From the NCBI GenBank assembly GCA_018136815.1, contig CM030932.1, positions 6,874,230 to 6,938,229 of the forward strand: a DNA stretch of 64,000 bases, read 5' to 3'. Position numbers and translations under genes: made by a program. Of this stretch, positions 37,912-49,517 are shown one piece after another; within the stretch, counting starts at the first letter, position 1; the number at the start of each line of letters is the position of its first letter. The notes under the pieces were generated by a model. It made no database searches and was not told where the DNA came from. It saw nothing but the letters and a program-made list of their open reading frames with translations. This DNA is from Isochrysis galbana (lineage: Eukaryota; Haptophyta; Isochrysidales; Isochrysidaceae).

Positions 37912-38367
37912 CCGTTCCATCTGTGTAGCCCCTGCGGCCCACAACTACGTAAACTGGCCATATAAGAGATGTTTCGTTACGCAGCACCTGTGATGACTTG
38001 CAATCACAATGTGCACGCCGTGCGTGCGCACGGCGCGATGTGCACCGGCGCCCCCCGCGGGGGCGCCGTGCGTGCGCATAGCAACTTCCAGGAAGGTCCC
38101 TTCCGTGACGGATCCGCCGTCGCCTCGCTTACCGTCACGGCGACCAGTTTCAGGTACCATACTACCCTCCGCCGCCCTAGTCCTATGGGCCATTTGCGGC
38201 TCTATACCCTCCCGCATCTCACTTGCTCCATGAGAGCGGGCGCCCTTGGGTACAGCGTCAACGTCCACACGCTTCAAGCGCAGCACACAGGGAAACTCGG
38301 GCGGCTCGTCCTCCCCTCCGCTTCGCTCTCCTCTTCCTCCTCCACAACCCTCCTCGCTCCTTTCGAC

Positions 38368-38925
38368 ATGGGCCAGTACTTTGTCTACATCGCCAAGCGA
38401 CTTGGTCAGCGCACCTACGAGGAGATCCGCACCCCAGCCTTCAGGTTCTGCGAACACATGGAGGAGGGCATGGGCGGCGCCATCCTGGCGATGCTGCTCG
38501 TCACAGCCTCTGGCATGGGCCGTGGATGTGGAGACTTCCGCGTGGATCTGGCCAAGGAACGCTACCCGTCGATGTGGGCACTCATCGAGCCATACATGGG
38601 CCGTTGGTGCAAGGCAACCCTCATGCTCGTCGGCGACTACTCCGACGAGTACGACAAGATCCCAGTCCCAAAGACCAGATACATTGGAGAGCAGGCCGCC
38701 CTCGCCTACCTCTGCATGGAATACATCATGGCGGTCGCGTACGCTGAAACGAATCCCATGGCGCAAGTGCGCCGAACAGCGGGCAAGCTCTACATGCAGG
38801 ACCGACCAAGCGTCCTCTCACGCATCACAGACCTCGCCATCCAAGATCAGCCGAACGACATCGTCGCCATCGAGGAAGAGGGGTGTGAGAAAAAGACGAA
38901 GAAGATGAAAACTCAACACGCATAG
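38368..38925 (+). CDS. MGQY-family protein of unknown function
   Basis: ATG 38368, TAG 38923, 185 residues. It starts MGQYFVYIAKR and later has ASGMGRGCGDFR and LMLVGDYSDEYD. This order (MGQY start, GxGRGxGD, then VGDYxDxxD) is that of a widespread uncharacterised family I know from bacteria, phages and fungi, whose members begin MGQY and carry GRGGGD and GDYAD. The Gly at position 2 could be myristoylated. The C-terminus is charged and basic (KKTKKMKTQHA). It lies just beyond the satellite that holds the LINE. A longer frame extends upstream to 37969 but runs into satellite sequence, so the ATG at 38368 is preferred. No enzymatic function is known to me. Confidence 0.65.
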   Translation: MGQYFVYIAKRLGQRTYEEIRTPAFRFCEHMEEGMGGAILAMLLVTASGMGRGCGDFRVDLAKERYPSMWALIEPYMGRWCKATLMLVGDYSDEYDKIPVPKTRYIGEQAALAYLCMEYIMAVAYAETNPMAQVRRTAGKLYMQDRPSVLSRITDLAIQDQPNDIVAIEEEGCEKKTKKMKTQHA

Positions 38926-39856
38926 CTGGGGAGAGTCACTGCGTGTTGAGAGGAAAGCGCGGGGGGGGGGGGGGGAAGCGTGATTAGCTTTGTTTTGTAC
39001 CACTGTTGTTAATAACTAAAAAGAAAACAGATATGTTGAAAAACCACCTGGTCCTCTTTTGACGGAACGCGACTTGATTTTTGTAGTGAATGTTTGTTGT
39101 CTTCTTTCTTCTTTCTTTCTTTCTACCTCTAATTGCTTATTGACTCACTACAGCACCATAGCACAAGCACCACAGGGATGTGCATGTGATAGGAGGAGCG
39201 AGGGGGTTGAGCGGCCGCCGATCCACGTGTGCGCTCCCGCTTGCTGCTGGCTGCTGGTGCAGTACGCAACAGTACGGCGTGCACAGCTGTCTCTCTTCTC
39301 GTTCTCCAGTAACAATGGCCTGCCCATGGGTGATAGCTTCCAAGGGGTGCTTGCCCTTGGCCCAAGCATGCTCTCTCCTACAAGGATTTCCTTGGGCTCT
39401 TGGCCTAGGTGACCTTCGAGAACAAAATGACAGGGATTAAGTATCGGCCCAATATTGACAGTCCGTACAGGCCCTGAGACGTGGTGCATGTGCGACGCAA
39501 CCTGCTTCAATTCCGCCCAATCCTTAGGTTGCAGGCATGGGCAGTACATGTGGGCTGAGTACAATGCTTGACTCAGGACCCCAAAGCTTTAAGGGGCCAA
39601 AATACCAAGGGGGAGAACTAATGTGCTAGGAATTGGCTAGGTACTGAGTACACGAAGGCAGCAAAGAACAAACAGCCCCAGACTACTTCTCTAAAGTAAA
39701 GCTCTAGCTCTCGATGAAATCCCCTGGATGATATGAGCTCGGCAGCGTGAAGATGTGCGGGAGGGGATTGCGTTCGCGCGCTTGCCTCGCCCTGCTCTCC
39801 TCTTCCCGCCTGCGCTTATTCTCTACGCCGCCATCCTCTCCTTCTCTCGCTCTCGG
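38926..39856. other. Intergenic, nothing recognised
   Basis: A G run near 38959-38973 and a ctttcttt repeat near 39105-39125. No gene. Confidence 0.45.
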
Positions 39857-40747
39857 ATGGACGGGGGGGTGGGCGAGTCAGAACCGCCGCTCGCGCTACT
39901 GGCGCTCCCGTGTGAAATCATATCTGCTATCCTCGACACCGCCTTCGGCCCTGCTGGTGCCTTCGACTTTGCGGCCATTGGCTGCGCGGGGGCCACGTGC
40001 CGCGCACTCCATGTGGCTACATGCAATGAGGGGCTCTGGCGGCGGATTGCACTCAAGTGCGGGGCGGACAAGTGGTCATCTCTCTCCCTCACCCTCGCGC
40101 CGCACTATCATAGGGTCTCGCCTCTCGCTAGCACCTGGCGAGAAGAGGTCCTCAGCCGGCGCCGCCAGGCCTTTGGCCTGCTGACGACGGCGACTGACGC
40201 TGCCGCGGCGGTGACATCTGTGGCCGCTAACGCCATGCCCTCGGCCTCAACACATCCAGGACCGGTCGTCATCACGTCGGACGCTCGATTTACTCCCACT
40301 CCCGGGCTAAAGCGCGCCGAGTACTGCGCAGCTGTGCAGAGCGTCCAAGACTTACTGATGAGTTGTGATGATTGCAAAGCAGATCTGGCTTGGAGCTTCC
40401 TTTTCGATTGGTTGCATAGTCGTGTCCCGACGAAGGAGCCACTGCGTGCGTTGGTGATCGCTGATGTCATACTGGGCGTGTCGCACCCAGGCACACAGCC
40501 CGCGAGCCGACTGGACTATAAGAGGGAAGTTTCCATGCGCTCCGAGGCATTGGAGAGAGTTGTCGAGCTCCATGTCTTCAGCTTCAGCCAGCGGAGGGAC
40601 TGTCGCGGCTTCAGAGCTCGAGATGAGCGCACTATCTTGAGCGCCAGCATTGCACAGCTTTTGAATGACCAAACGAACGAGATCTGGTCGGCCCTTGCAC
40701 GTGGAGTGATGCTTGAGGTGACAAACATGGTGCTAAGATGCGATTGA
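39857..40747 (+). CDS. F-box-like protein
   Basis: ATG 39857 (MDGGVGESEPP) is preferred over the open upstream extension. The first ~65 residues hold an F-box pattern: LLALPCEIISAILDTAF, then CAGATCRALHVATCNEGLWRRIALKC. F-box proteins recruit substrates to SCF ubiquitin ligases through Skp1. The remaining ~200 residues have no recognised repeat, but include a helical stretch (LRALVIADVILGVSH) and a Cys/Arg-rich segment (RRDCRGFRARDERT). The substrate is unknown. No introns are needed. Confidence 0.6.
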   Translation: MDGGVGESEPPLALLALPCEIISAILDTAFGPAGAFDFAAIGCAGATCRALHVATCNEGLWRRIALKCGADKWSSLSLTLAPHYHRVSPLASTWREEVLSRRRQAFGLLTTATDAAAAVTSVAANAMPSASTHPGPVVITSDARFTPTPGLKRAEYCAAVQSVQDLLMSCDDCKADLAWSFLFDWLHSRVPTKEPLRALVIADVILGVSHPGTQPASRLDYKREVSMRSEALERVVELHVFSFSQRRDCRGFRARDERTILSASIAQLLNDQTNEIWSALARGVMLEVTNMVLRCD

Positions 40748-41777
40748 CAATCCGATTAAACGCCCACGACATCGTGCAGCAACAGCTCTACCATAAATCA
40801 CTCACAATAGCACTCGCATAGAATACTGACGAGACGAAGGTAGATGCCTAGGAGCAGCACTCGCGCCTGCGCTGAAAGGATGGTGGCAGGTGCTCTACTT
40901 TGTACCCAGAATTATGTAGTTGCCCACATTTTCGATTGGGTGAGGATGACATACTACGGCCAACGCCCATGTGACCTCTCGCTATCCTTCATGTTCTTCC
41001 ACCGTTGCAATCGCGCGTTCGGTGGAAATTGTGTTAAGGTGATTGGGGGACTATGTTCATAGGCCCTCCGGGTCTAGCGTGTGTGAAAGTAGGTCACTTG
41101 GAAGAAGGAAGAGGGAGAGCCAGAGCCGTTCTTTCTAGTTTGCGCTTGTTTGCTTGCCTCCAGAGGGGGATGGGGCATGTAATTTTGGCGACGAATGGAG
41201 CTGCGCGCTACTGAGCGCTCCGCCAGCTCAGGTTATTGGCGTGAGTCTGCGTTGGCGAAGCTCCACGCAGAATACGTGCTTTCGCGGTGCTAGCTGTTGG
41301 CCCTGCGTGCTCTCCGGTGTCCGGTGTGTTCTAGTCTTTGTAGGCTATGCCTGTCTGTCGCACGGCGATGGACCCGGAGTATGTAGCCTGGAAACTAGAA
41401 ATGCATAATCTAGAATGCGACAGAGTAGAGAGAGAAGGCGCAAGGCAGGATAAAGGGAGAGAGTAGCGAGTAGATGGAACAGGTGTGGCTTCATTGGAGC
41501 GAACCCAGGGCCACGCGCGGGGCGAAAGGTATTACCATTCTTCCTCTGGTTCTTGTTCGAAGAATTCCCTAAGATAAAGAACCTCTGGTAGGTGTAGGTC
41601 TTTTTACCGACACCGTCCTCGACGACACACAGAAACCAAAAGCCATTCACAAAGACAACCCGTCTTGTACTTGGAATGTTCCATACTATTATAGAGAATA
41701 GTGTAGAGGGAGTTTACCCTATGGTTCTCACTCTAATCCCCTTGCCCGTCCCGCTGCCGCCGCGCACCGCCGCCCTG
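40748..41777. other. Intergenic, nothing recognised
   Basis: Short open frames only. It probably includes the SDHD promoter near its right end. Confidence 0.45.
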
Positions 41778-41912
41778 ATGGTCCTCTTCCTCTCAGCCGC
41801 ACGACGACTGGCGCTTGCAACTCCGCGCTCGGCGCGCGCTTTCCGTGCAGGTCTGCACCGACGCACCCTCCTTGCCCCCTGCCCCCGTCCTGCTCTCTAC
41901 GAGCCCCCCCCC

Positions 41913-41943
<31 letters not shown>

Positions 41944-42597
41944 ATACACACACACAAACACTTCTCCTTGACCTTCCTGCTGCCTCTCAGCTCCTCCCAC
42001 TCTCTTCACCCTACAGCCCCTTGCCTTTGCTGTTGCCGTCCCCCTTGCTCTTGCACTTACACTTGCCCTTGGCCTTAGCCATGCATCACCATACGCCCTC
42101 GACCCCCTTTCCTCCCCTCCCACATTTGGCCAACCCAAACTGCGCTTCCTACTGAAAGCTCTCACACACATTGTGGCCCACCAGACTCAATCGACCCCTC
42201 CCTAATTCCTTCGCAATCGCCAGGCAAGCCAGCGCTCGCAGAGCAACAGTCGGCCATCGTCGCGCCGGACACCAGTGGTCAGATGATCCATCTCTTTCAC
42301 AAGGTCAATCTGGCGCTTCTCGGCGTCACCCCTCTCGCACTCGTCCTCTCACCCTCAGCTCTTAACATGCCCGTCGACTTAGCGTTGGGCGTCCTTTTCC
42401 CTGTGCACGCTCACATCGCAATGAATGGCGTGATCACCGACTATGCCGCAAAGATCTTTGGCAAGGGGGCCACGATGCCTTGCCGCTTTCTGATGCTGGG
42501 GATCACCGGAGGAACGATTCTTGGCTTTGCCCGACTCAATCTTGCAGGTGATGGGTTAACGGAGAGTGTCAAGGGACTTTGGCGCAAAAGCAAGTGA
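41778..42597 (+). CDS. Succinate dehydrogenase membrane anchor subunit (SDHD/CybS)
   Basis: Exons 41778-41850 and 42224-42597 join in phase 1 to give 148 residues. The first exon encodes an Arg-rich, acid-free leader (MVLFLSAARRLALATPRSAR), a typical mitochondrial presequence. The second gives LFHKVNLALLGVTPLALVLS, LPVDLALG-like NMPVDLALGVLFPVHAHIAMN and GVITDY, then a last membrane segment (RFLMLGITGGTILGF). This is the CybS pattern with three membrane helices and a haem-ligand histidine in PVHAHIAMN. It anchors complex II and passes electrons from succinate to ubiquinone. The 373-base intron carries a C run and a CA repeat. Splice sites are GT-AG but the donor GTCTGC is weak. Confidence 0.85.
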
Positions 42598-43279
42598 AAT
42601 GAGAGGAAATGCTGGCGAGGAGACACAGGGACAATCTGTGGTCCAGGAGCGAGGCACTTTCTGTGACGAAAAGTCGCAGCTGAAGAAAGGCAATCGGTAC
42701 GCTAGGGAGAGGCGTTGACACCCTCTTTGCCCAATTCGTACTGCCGTACCTGCTCTCACTCGCGAGATCAAGTTAGTACTCCGTCTTCACTTCGAAGGTC
42801 TTTGTTGCTGGGAGTCCCGGAGCTTGTGTGAACACGTCACATTCATCTGCCTACGTGGGTAGTGGTAGCTCACCCATCTCGTGGATACGCTACGCGTCGC
42901 GGATGCCACGGATAGGGCGGTCAAACATGGGCTTTTAAACTATTAATAAGGGTCGGGCTGCATTTTTTGACCGTGGCGCGATGCTCAATGAAAATCTCCA
43001 GGGGGGCCACCTGCAATAAAAAAAAATTTCCAACTGGGAAGATGCGCACCTGCACTGGGCCGATGCCGCACGCCGACGCAGGTGAAGACGCAGGTGGAGA
43101 TGTCCCTGCAGGCCCTGCAGAGACCCCGGCAGAGCCCGGGGGCGGGCGGGCGGGTCATCTGAGCACCCCGGCTTGCATTCATGGTCATGTCTGGGGCCTA
43201 GGCTCCTTCAGACGGCGAAGGGGTAGCGTTGCGCACTCCCGGGGTTGCTGGAGTGCTGCCGCGACAAACTGCGAGGATG
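42598..43279. other. Intergenic, nothing recognised
   Basis: 3' flank of SDHD. A short A run near 43017-43028. No gene. Confidence 0.4.
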
Positions 43280-43924
43280 CTAGGCTTGCCTGCCTTGCGC
43301 GTCTTGGCCAGTTGTGCCCAGCCCATCGCTCCAACCCCCCCCCCCCCCCTGGTCGACAGACAGACGGGTGCAGCGTGGGGGCCCTAGAGGCTCTGTGCTC
43401 TGTCAGGAGCGCCAACGAGGGAGAGGCAGGGGAGGTCAGGGCTCAGCCCAAGCCTCCTCTGCTCCCTGAGTTGGCCTCTAGGAGCCTCCAGGGGTCGCTA
43501 GAGGGCAGCTGGAGGTCTGCCGCAGGCGCGCCATCGCGCGTGCCGCAGGAGAGGGGAGAGAGAGCGCGGAGAAGGGGGTGGGCGTGAGCAAGAGCTCCGC
43601 CCACCGAAAAATCGGTAAGTCTCGCGCCTATTCACAAGATAAGTCAAGACAGAGTCCGCCGCCAGCCCGGGAGGCATAGGAGGAAGGGGGGAATGGATCA
43701 CCGGGGGGGGGGGGGGGGGAGCGCGGGGCGCGGGCCACCGGACCATATCTAAGCCCTCCACCCTAATCCCCCTAGTAGTGCACGGGGGGAGCCGCCTGAT
43801 GGCGGGGGGAGAAGGGCCGGGGGAGTGGGGGTGTAGAAGGTATGCTACGTGCTACGTGTAGTAGGTAGTGGTTCCATTCGCCGCGAGTGCCACATGCGGG
43901 TCAGAATATTAAAGGGTTTTTTTT
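43280..43924 (+). mobile_element. 5'-truncated copy of the ~760-bp element
   Basis: It lacks the CAACTAAG head, enters the consensus at about cgcgtcttggccagttg, and keeps the core and the T tail (AAAGGG plus eight T). 5' truncation with an intact 3' tail is what target-primed reverse transcription leaves. Confidence 0.75.
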
Positions 43925-44263
43925 AGTCAGGGCGCGATTTGTCAGGGGGCAAGGGGGGGCACTGTACGGGGGGGGAGGGCATTGTACCGCGAGAGGGGCA
44001 GGGGGCACGGGGCGCGGAAAACACACTGGAGTCGGGACCAGCAATGCGCGCGCGCAGCGCCGGCGCGCTACCGGGGAGAGAGAGTTGATGGCACGGAATG
44101 TTTCAGATGTTTCCCCCCCAAGCAACCAGCAATGCTAATGCTAATTAATGCGCGAATGCTTAATGCCCCTCTACGCATCAGTCAAACAATTGAGCACCAC
44201 TCACAGGGCGGACTAGCTAGGAACTAGCAGACGTGCTGCGGGCTGCGGGCATAACATCCACCC
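43925..44263. other. Intergenic, nothing recognised
   Basis: G-rich runs only. 3' flank of the coiled-coil gene. Confidence 0.4.
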
Positions 44264-46753
44264 CTACTCTTTCGCGGGGGCCGCGTTTGTTCTCAACCCA
44301 AAACCCCATAAGTGGTCACAAGGCAAGCCGTCAATAGTGAGCAGCATCGACTGTGGCTCTTCTCGCGCAGTCGCATTAGGCCCTGCGAACTCGTCGTTCC
44401 CTCTCGCCACAGAGTCATCGACAGTGCCCTTAGTATCGCAATATTCCTTTGGCAGTTCGGCTTTTGTGGCCCTAGCCTCAGTCAGCATTAGAGCCTCGCC
44501 TGCTAGATCCTGATAGCTCTGTGACACCGCTGTTGTGGTGGGTACGTCACATGCGTTCGTTGCGGCAGCGTCCGCCTTGCCGACGCTTGCCTCAATCTCA
44601 GCCGCCGCCGCCTTTGCGTCGGCCATTGCCGCCCTAGCTTCCGCTTCAGCTTTCGCGGTCGCCTCGGCCTGCAAAATCGCTTTGGCTTGCGCATCCTCGG
44701 CCGCCTTGGCTTCTATTGTAGCTGCCCCGATATCCGCCGCAGATGCCGCCTTGGCCTTTGCCTTGGCCTCCGCTCGAGCCTTCATCTCCGTCTCCAGGGT
44801 GGCCTTGGCCGCTGTTGCCTCGGCGATCGCCTCCTGGGCCACAGCCTCCGCAAGTGCCTCCTTCACCGCCATGACCGCTGCATCCTCGCCTGCCTTCTGC
44901 ACGACTATCTTCGCTTGGGCTAGCTCAGCATCCACCTTCGCCTCCGCCGCCGCCGCACGCGCTTCGGCATCCGCTCGAGCTTTCGCCTCAGCCTCGAACA
45001 TCCCACGGAGAGTCTCTGCCTCGGCCGCCGCCTCCTTTGCTGCCGTCTCTGCCAGAGCTTGCGCCTCCGCCGCCGCCCTCAACTCTGCCTCAGCTGCGGT
45101 TTTGCTCTCTACCTCCAAAGCCGCCTTCGCCGCCGCCTGCACAGCGGTTGTAGCTTGTGCCTGCGAGAGCGCCGCAGCCTCTGCGGCGGCCTCGGCTGCC
45201 TCTGCGGCGGCTGCCGCGGCCTCTGCGGCGGCCTCCGCCTCCGCTTCAACCTGTGCCTCGAGCTCCGCCGCGGCATCGGCTGCCGCCGCCTCCTGCAGCT
45301 CACCGCGTCCGAATGAATTCAGATTCGGCGAACGTATGGCAAGTTGTTCTATTTGGGCACTTTCGCTGCTTCGTTCGATGCGCATCCCAATGATACCATC
45401 AATCATGCGTTGAAGGGCACTGAACTGGCTCAGCTCTTTGGCCTGCCGTTGCTGCTCTGCGCGCAGGACATGGTTCTCAGCCACCAAGCCATTGATTCTC
45501 TGGGCAGCATTGCGCTTGCTACGCTCTGCAAGGGCCTGAATCGCAGATGCGCGCCGCCTTGCGCTGTTTGCGCTCTCAATCTCCCGACGGGCCACTTTTC
45601 TGGCACGAGTCGCAGCCTCTTCCGCTTCAGCGAGGGCAGCCTTGAGCTTCTCGGATTGGAGACGCAGCTCCTCCGCCACGGCAGCAGTAGCTGAGAGATC
45701 CGCCGCGTCGCGCAAGGCTGTTGCGTAAGTGGCGCCCTCGGCTTTCAGCTCCTCAACTCGAGCCGCGAGCGCCTCGCTCTCTGCTTTCGCGCGCTTAGCC
45801 GCAGTAACAGCGCGCGTGGTGAGAGCGGCCGCGTTGACGACTGCGATCTCCATTCGCCTCTCGTTCACCTGGAGCCGGGGAGTGGGGGTATGTAATGACG
45901 TGAGCCATGCTCTGGCCTTGTCATCTAGGCATGCCTAGTGAGCACATCTACCGCGCACCTTGGCCTCGGACTCTGCAGTCTGCAGAGCGACAAGCGTCTG
46001 CACAGCGATGTCCTGCGCGATATCTCGGAGCGAGCCCACCAGGGCGAGCTCGGAACGAAGCTTCTCAAAATCGCTACCCGCGTCCTCGCGCTCGCGCGCC
46101 ATCAAACCCATCTCGGAGCGTAGTCGCTTGCACTCACTGAGCGCGCCCTCTAGCTGCGTGTTGAGCTCGGCGGAGGCGGCCTCACTGCTCTCAGCACGCG
46201 CGACGGCGTCGGCCATTGCGACCTCCGCCTTCTCTAGCTTACCCGGCAATTCGGCCATTGACCGGCGGACCGCCTCGATCTCAGCCTCGGCCTCTGCCTT
46301 GAGCTCACGTGAACCAATACGGAATGCATGCTGTGCTGCCTCTGCTAGTTCCTGCGCCTCCATGGCCGCGGAGGCCAGCTTATCTATTTCGGCCCTTGTG
46401 GCGTCGCGCTCGGCCTCGAGGCCCTCTATCCGCTCAGCCAAGCGAGCCTCCAGTCTAGCTGCGTGTTGGGCATCGGAGCTAGCCTGCTGCGCGCTCTTGA
46501 GCTGCGCACGCAACTCACCTGTGCTCGCCTCGGCCTGCTTCAAGCTCTGCCTCAGCGAATCGAGGTCGTGGAGCGAGTCGGTCCCGAGCTCGGGCCGTGA
46601 TGGTGGGCGAGCGCCCACCTGTGCGATCGGCACTCGCGCTCGCCATCGGTGCGCTCGCCAGATCCGCCAGGCGGAAGTGGAGAGCGAGAGGGCAACGGCT
46701 GCTGTTGGCACAAAGAGCAACAGCAGCACAAAGAGGGGGAGAGGCGGTCGCAT
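44264..46753 (-). CDS. Long coiled-coil protein with N-terminal signal/anchor
   Basis: Exons 46753-45959 and 45868-44264 (minus strand), joined across a 90-base GT-AG intron in phase 0, give 799 residues. The N-terminus (MRPPLPLFVLLLLFVPTAAV) is a signal peptide or membrane anchor followed by Arg/Trp-rich residues. The rest is almost entirely heptad-like and rich in Ala, Glu, Lys and Arg, for example RLAERIEGLEAERDATRAEI, with an Ala-rich stretch in the second half where Ala/Glu/Ala triplets dominate. The last ~90 residues are less regular. No family is assigned. It could be a tether or a structural rod at a membrane. The Ala-rich part may have grown by codon-repeat expansion. Confidence 0.7.
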
Positions 46754-47108
46754 TCGGTCAGGAGAGAGCGGCGGTGAGAGGCTGGTGGGCTGTGGGGGGT
46801 TGCTTTGCTCCGCTGAGAACGAGGAAGAGAGAAGAAGGGGGGAGAGGGCGAGAGAGTGAGGGGAGGAAGAGGGCTACCGGGTCGCACGGCGGCGTCCTCG
46901 CGCGCGCGGGATGGGGGGGGGGAGAGGGGGGGGAGGGGCCTCACGACGCCGCGCTGATGAACTCGACGTCTCCCCCTCCCGGTATTAGGGAAACCCCGCT
47001 AATAGTGGATAAAATACTGTATAATATTAAGGTGGTAGGCACACGGATTGCCCCCTCCGATATTTTTGCGAAGCGGCTAAGCGGCTGCTGGCGCGAGCGG
47101 GGCCGTGA
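46754..47108. other. 5' flank of the coiled-coil gene
   Basis: Purine-rich then mixed sequence, no gene. Confidence 0.4.
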
Positions 47109-47160
47109 GGCACCTACTGGGAGCGGCGCGCGCTCAATGACCCTATCAGTTTACTGATGG
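47109..47160 (-). mobile_element. LINE 5'-end relic with a substituted hairpin
   Basis: The minus strand reads CCATCAGTAAACTGATAGGGTC then ATTGAGCGCGCGCC in two parts. It matches the LINE start but with ATCAG...CTGAT in place of CTATCG...CGATAG, and ATT in place of the ATG. Only ~50 bases are clearly related. Confidence 0.55.
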
Positions 47161-47689
47161 CCGATGCGCAAGCGAGTAGGTGGACTCATCTTCATGATGC
47201 ATCATGCATCATGGATCATGGATCATGGCGTCGAGGCGCGGCTCTCTTCGCGTTTCTTTTGGGAGCGGAGTCTCGGCTGCATCAAACAGCTCGTCGTCAG
47301 GCAATGGGGTTGATGCTATCTCCTGCAAGGTCTCCTCCACCTCGCCCCCTTCCTCTCGCCTCCTTCCCCCCCTGCCCCTGCTCTCGCTACCCTTTACCTT
47401 TACACTTTACACTTTACGCTCGCCCCCCCCCTCGCCCTCCCTCCCTACGACTACGACTAGGCCGGCGCCGTGGTCGCACTCTTTCTCTATGTGCGTGGGC
47501 GGGGTGCATTAGTGGGGTATGATAGGGTATGGCCGCGAATTGGCCAGAGGAAGCGAGGCGTGCAGCGATCACGACGGCGTCAGCAATGCTGAATGCTGGG
47601 GGCAACGCACCGGCACAGGCACGGGGAGAGAAGAGGGCACCTGAGCGCAGGGATTGCTGCTGTGGCACACAATAATATAATAATCTAAC
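47161..47689. other. Intergenic, nothing recognised
   Basis: A short catcatgcatcatggatcatgg tract near 47200-47226 in two parts. No gene. Confidence 0.4.
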
Positions 47690-48610
47690 TGAGCATTAGT
47701 ACCACTACTCTCACTAGCCCGGTACTAACACGACGCCGTAGCGCACAACCGCGTACCGCATCATGCGCAGGCTCTCGTTCATAAGGTCGTCGAGGACGGC
47801 GCCGCACACGTGCAGGAGCCTCCTGAAGCACCTGTGACCCATGGGCTTCATGACCTGCGCCACTGCGAACGCCTCGTACGCAGCGAAGGTCACGCCTCCG
47901 ATGAGGCACCCGGCCACAGCACGCAGGGCATCGGCGCTTAGTGATGGGGCCCGATGCGGCGGGGCGGGCGGACCTACAATGGCTGCGTCTTACTGGTCTT
48001 GGGCGGCGCCCTTAGAGTCCTCGTCGAGCTCGACGGTGCCCTCTGCGTCCGTTGCGCCTGCTCCCGCAATTGCCTGCAACACGTTCATGGCCGCCTCTGG
48101 CACTGGCACCCGGGACGAGAAGTCCAGGTCTGCTTGCCTGACGCACCAGTTGCACTGCATGCGCAAGGTGAGTCCCCTCCCCCCTGCATGCCGCAGCTGC
48201 GGCCCAGACACCAGACTGCCGGCGCGAGCGCACGCCGGGCAGGCAAAGGTTTCTTGCAGGACGCAAGTGAGGGTGGCAGCGTTCACAACGAACGACTGGG
48301 GGAGGCTGTTGTGCACAACTGGTGCTGGTGGTGGGGGGGGAGGGAATTTGTCCCGACGCAGACCTGCTGTCCCGCCGGGCGACCCAAAGTCCTTAAGAGC
48401 CGACGGGGCGCGCTTGCGTGCTGCCCGGTCGAGCTCGGGCTTGGGCGAGAGCAAGTCCGACTTGGACTGCGATTGCCTTCGCCTCCTCTTCTGCTTCGCC
48501 TGGAGCTGCACGCCTCCTGCCCTGGACGCCTCTGCAGGCGGCGCGCGGTTGGGGTTGGTGGTGCGTTGGGATGGAGGGGAGGAGGCCTGGGTCGCAGCCG
48601 CCGCGTCCAC
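47690..48610 (-). pseudogene. Transposase N-terminal relic with zinc ribbon (minus copy)
   Basis: Minus-strand reading gives SDLLSPKPELDRAARKRAP, a Cys pair ribbon (FACPACARAGSL ... MQCNWC), then after a stop near 47990 a frame LSADALRAVAGCLIGGVTF and FAVAQVMKPM. The order of an N-terminal zinc ribbon followed by a small-residue-rich helical segment fits a family of large protist transposases I recognise only loosely. The stop and the missing catalytic part make it a relic. It is related to 49100-49230 on the plus strand. Confidence 0.5.
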
Positions 48611-48902
48611 CCGCGCGCCTGCTCGCCCGTCCCCGACCTCTGACTCTCCCTCTCCCCTGTGGCGCCGGGGAGAGGGTGTCGCTGGCTGGCATCGCTCGCG
48701 AACGCCCCCCCCCCCTCCCCCCCCCCGGGAAAAAACCCGCCGTCCCGCTTCTAGGCCAGGCTACCTTAAGGTGGCGTCGCCACCGATTCTGGGGGGGGGG
48801 GGCACGAGAGCTCATCGGAGCGGGTGCGCGGTCTCGCGCGAACGCTGTGCGGGGCGAGCCCCCCCCCCCCCCCAGAGCCGGCTAGCCTGCTGGAGAGACT
48901 GC

Positions 48903-49229
48903 ATGGGAAGGCCTCCCAAGCGGCCGCGAAGCGGCAGCAACCCGTCTGGCCGGGGTGCCGGACGGGGGGGTGCTCTTGTGAGTGCAACCTGCGCTGGATG
49001 TAGCGAGAGCGAGGCGGCGTGCGGCTATCGCAACCACGATAGCAGCGATGGCGCACCAGGCGAGGAGAGGGCACAGCATCCGCACAGGAAGTCGCTGGGA
49101 CCCAGGGCCAAGGATGTCCTCACTCCGAAAGAAGAGTTGGAGCGGGGCGCCCGGCGAAGGAGTGCTCCTCCTCCCGCTGACTTCGGCTCTGCGGGCGGAG
49201 ATGCGGGTCTGCGCAAGCCAGCGCGTCCC
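48903..49229 (+). pseudogene. Transposase N-terminal piece (plus copy)
   Basis: ATG 48903, MGRPPKRPRSGSNPSG..., then KDVLTPKEELERGARRRSAP and DFGSAGGDAGLRK. The last parts align with SDLLSPKPELDRAARKRAP and DFGSPGGTAGLRR of the minus-strand relic. Interrupted at 49234 by the LTR element, and out of frame with the C-terminal piece. Confidence 0.5.
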
Positions 49230-49413
49230 ATGGATGTCGCATTCGCGATGTCTCAGAGGCAAAAAGAAATAACAGTAAAAGAAAAACAGTAAACAGTAAA
49301 AAGAACAGAGGAAGAAAGAAGAAGAAGAGTGAAAAAGAAGAGAAAAAAACCCAGAGTATATAGGGCGGTTCTCAGCCCTTCCCATCGGCCCTATGGCTAC
49401 GTAAACTCTCGCG

Positions 49414-49476
49414 TGGCATAGTGGTTCAACCCACCGCCTCCACCAACCTTTTGCTCTGGGTCGCGAGTTCGAGTCC
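49414..49476 (+). other. tRNA-like segment with A and B boxes inside the LTR
   Basis: TGGCATAGTGG matches the Pol III A box and AGTTCGAGTCC, ~42 bases later, is one base off the B box. The acceptor and T stems do not pair, so this is a tRNA relic or SINE-like piece rather than a tRNA gene. It is repeated at 50227-50289 in the second LTR. Confidence 0.55.
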
Positions 49477-49517
49477 GGACGGAGCGCTCTGCAGTTCGAG
49501 CCCCGCTCCTTCTCCTC

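Larger units (their letters stand above)
34157..38095. repeat. 169-bp satellite, about 2.5 units, split by the LINE
   Basis: Units start gtgcacgccgtgc at 34157, 34326 and 38011. Removing the LINE and one target duplication restores the spacing of about 169 bases. Each unit carries GC-rich inverted motifs (cgccgtgcgtgggcacggcg) and an ATAAGAGATGTTTC segment. Confidence 0.8.

Noticed and set aside
44535-45413. Ala/Ser-rich plus-strand open frame
   Set aside because: Reverse reading of the Ala/Glu-rich coiled-coil gene.
47841-49292. 483-codon plus-strand frame
   Set aside because: It spans two opposite-strand transposase relics. The first part is the shadow of the minus-strand zinc-ribbon frame.
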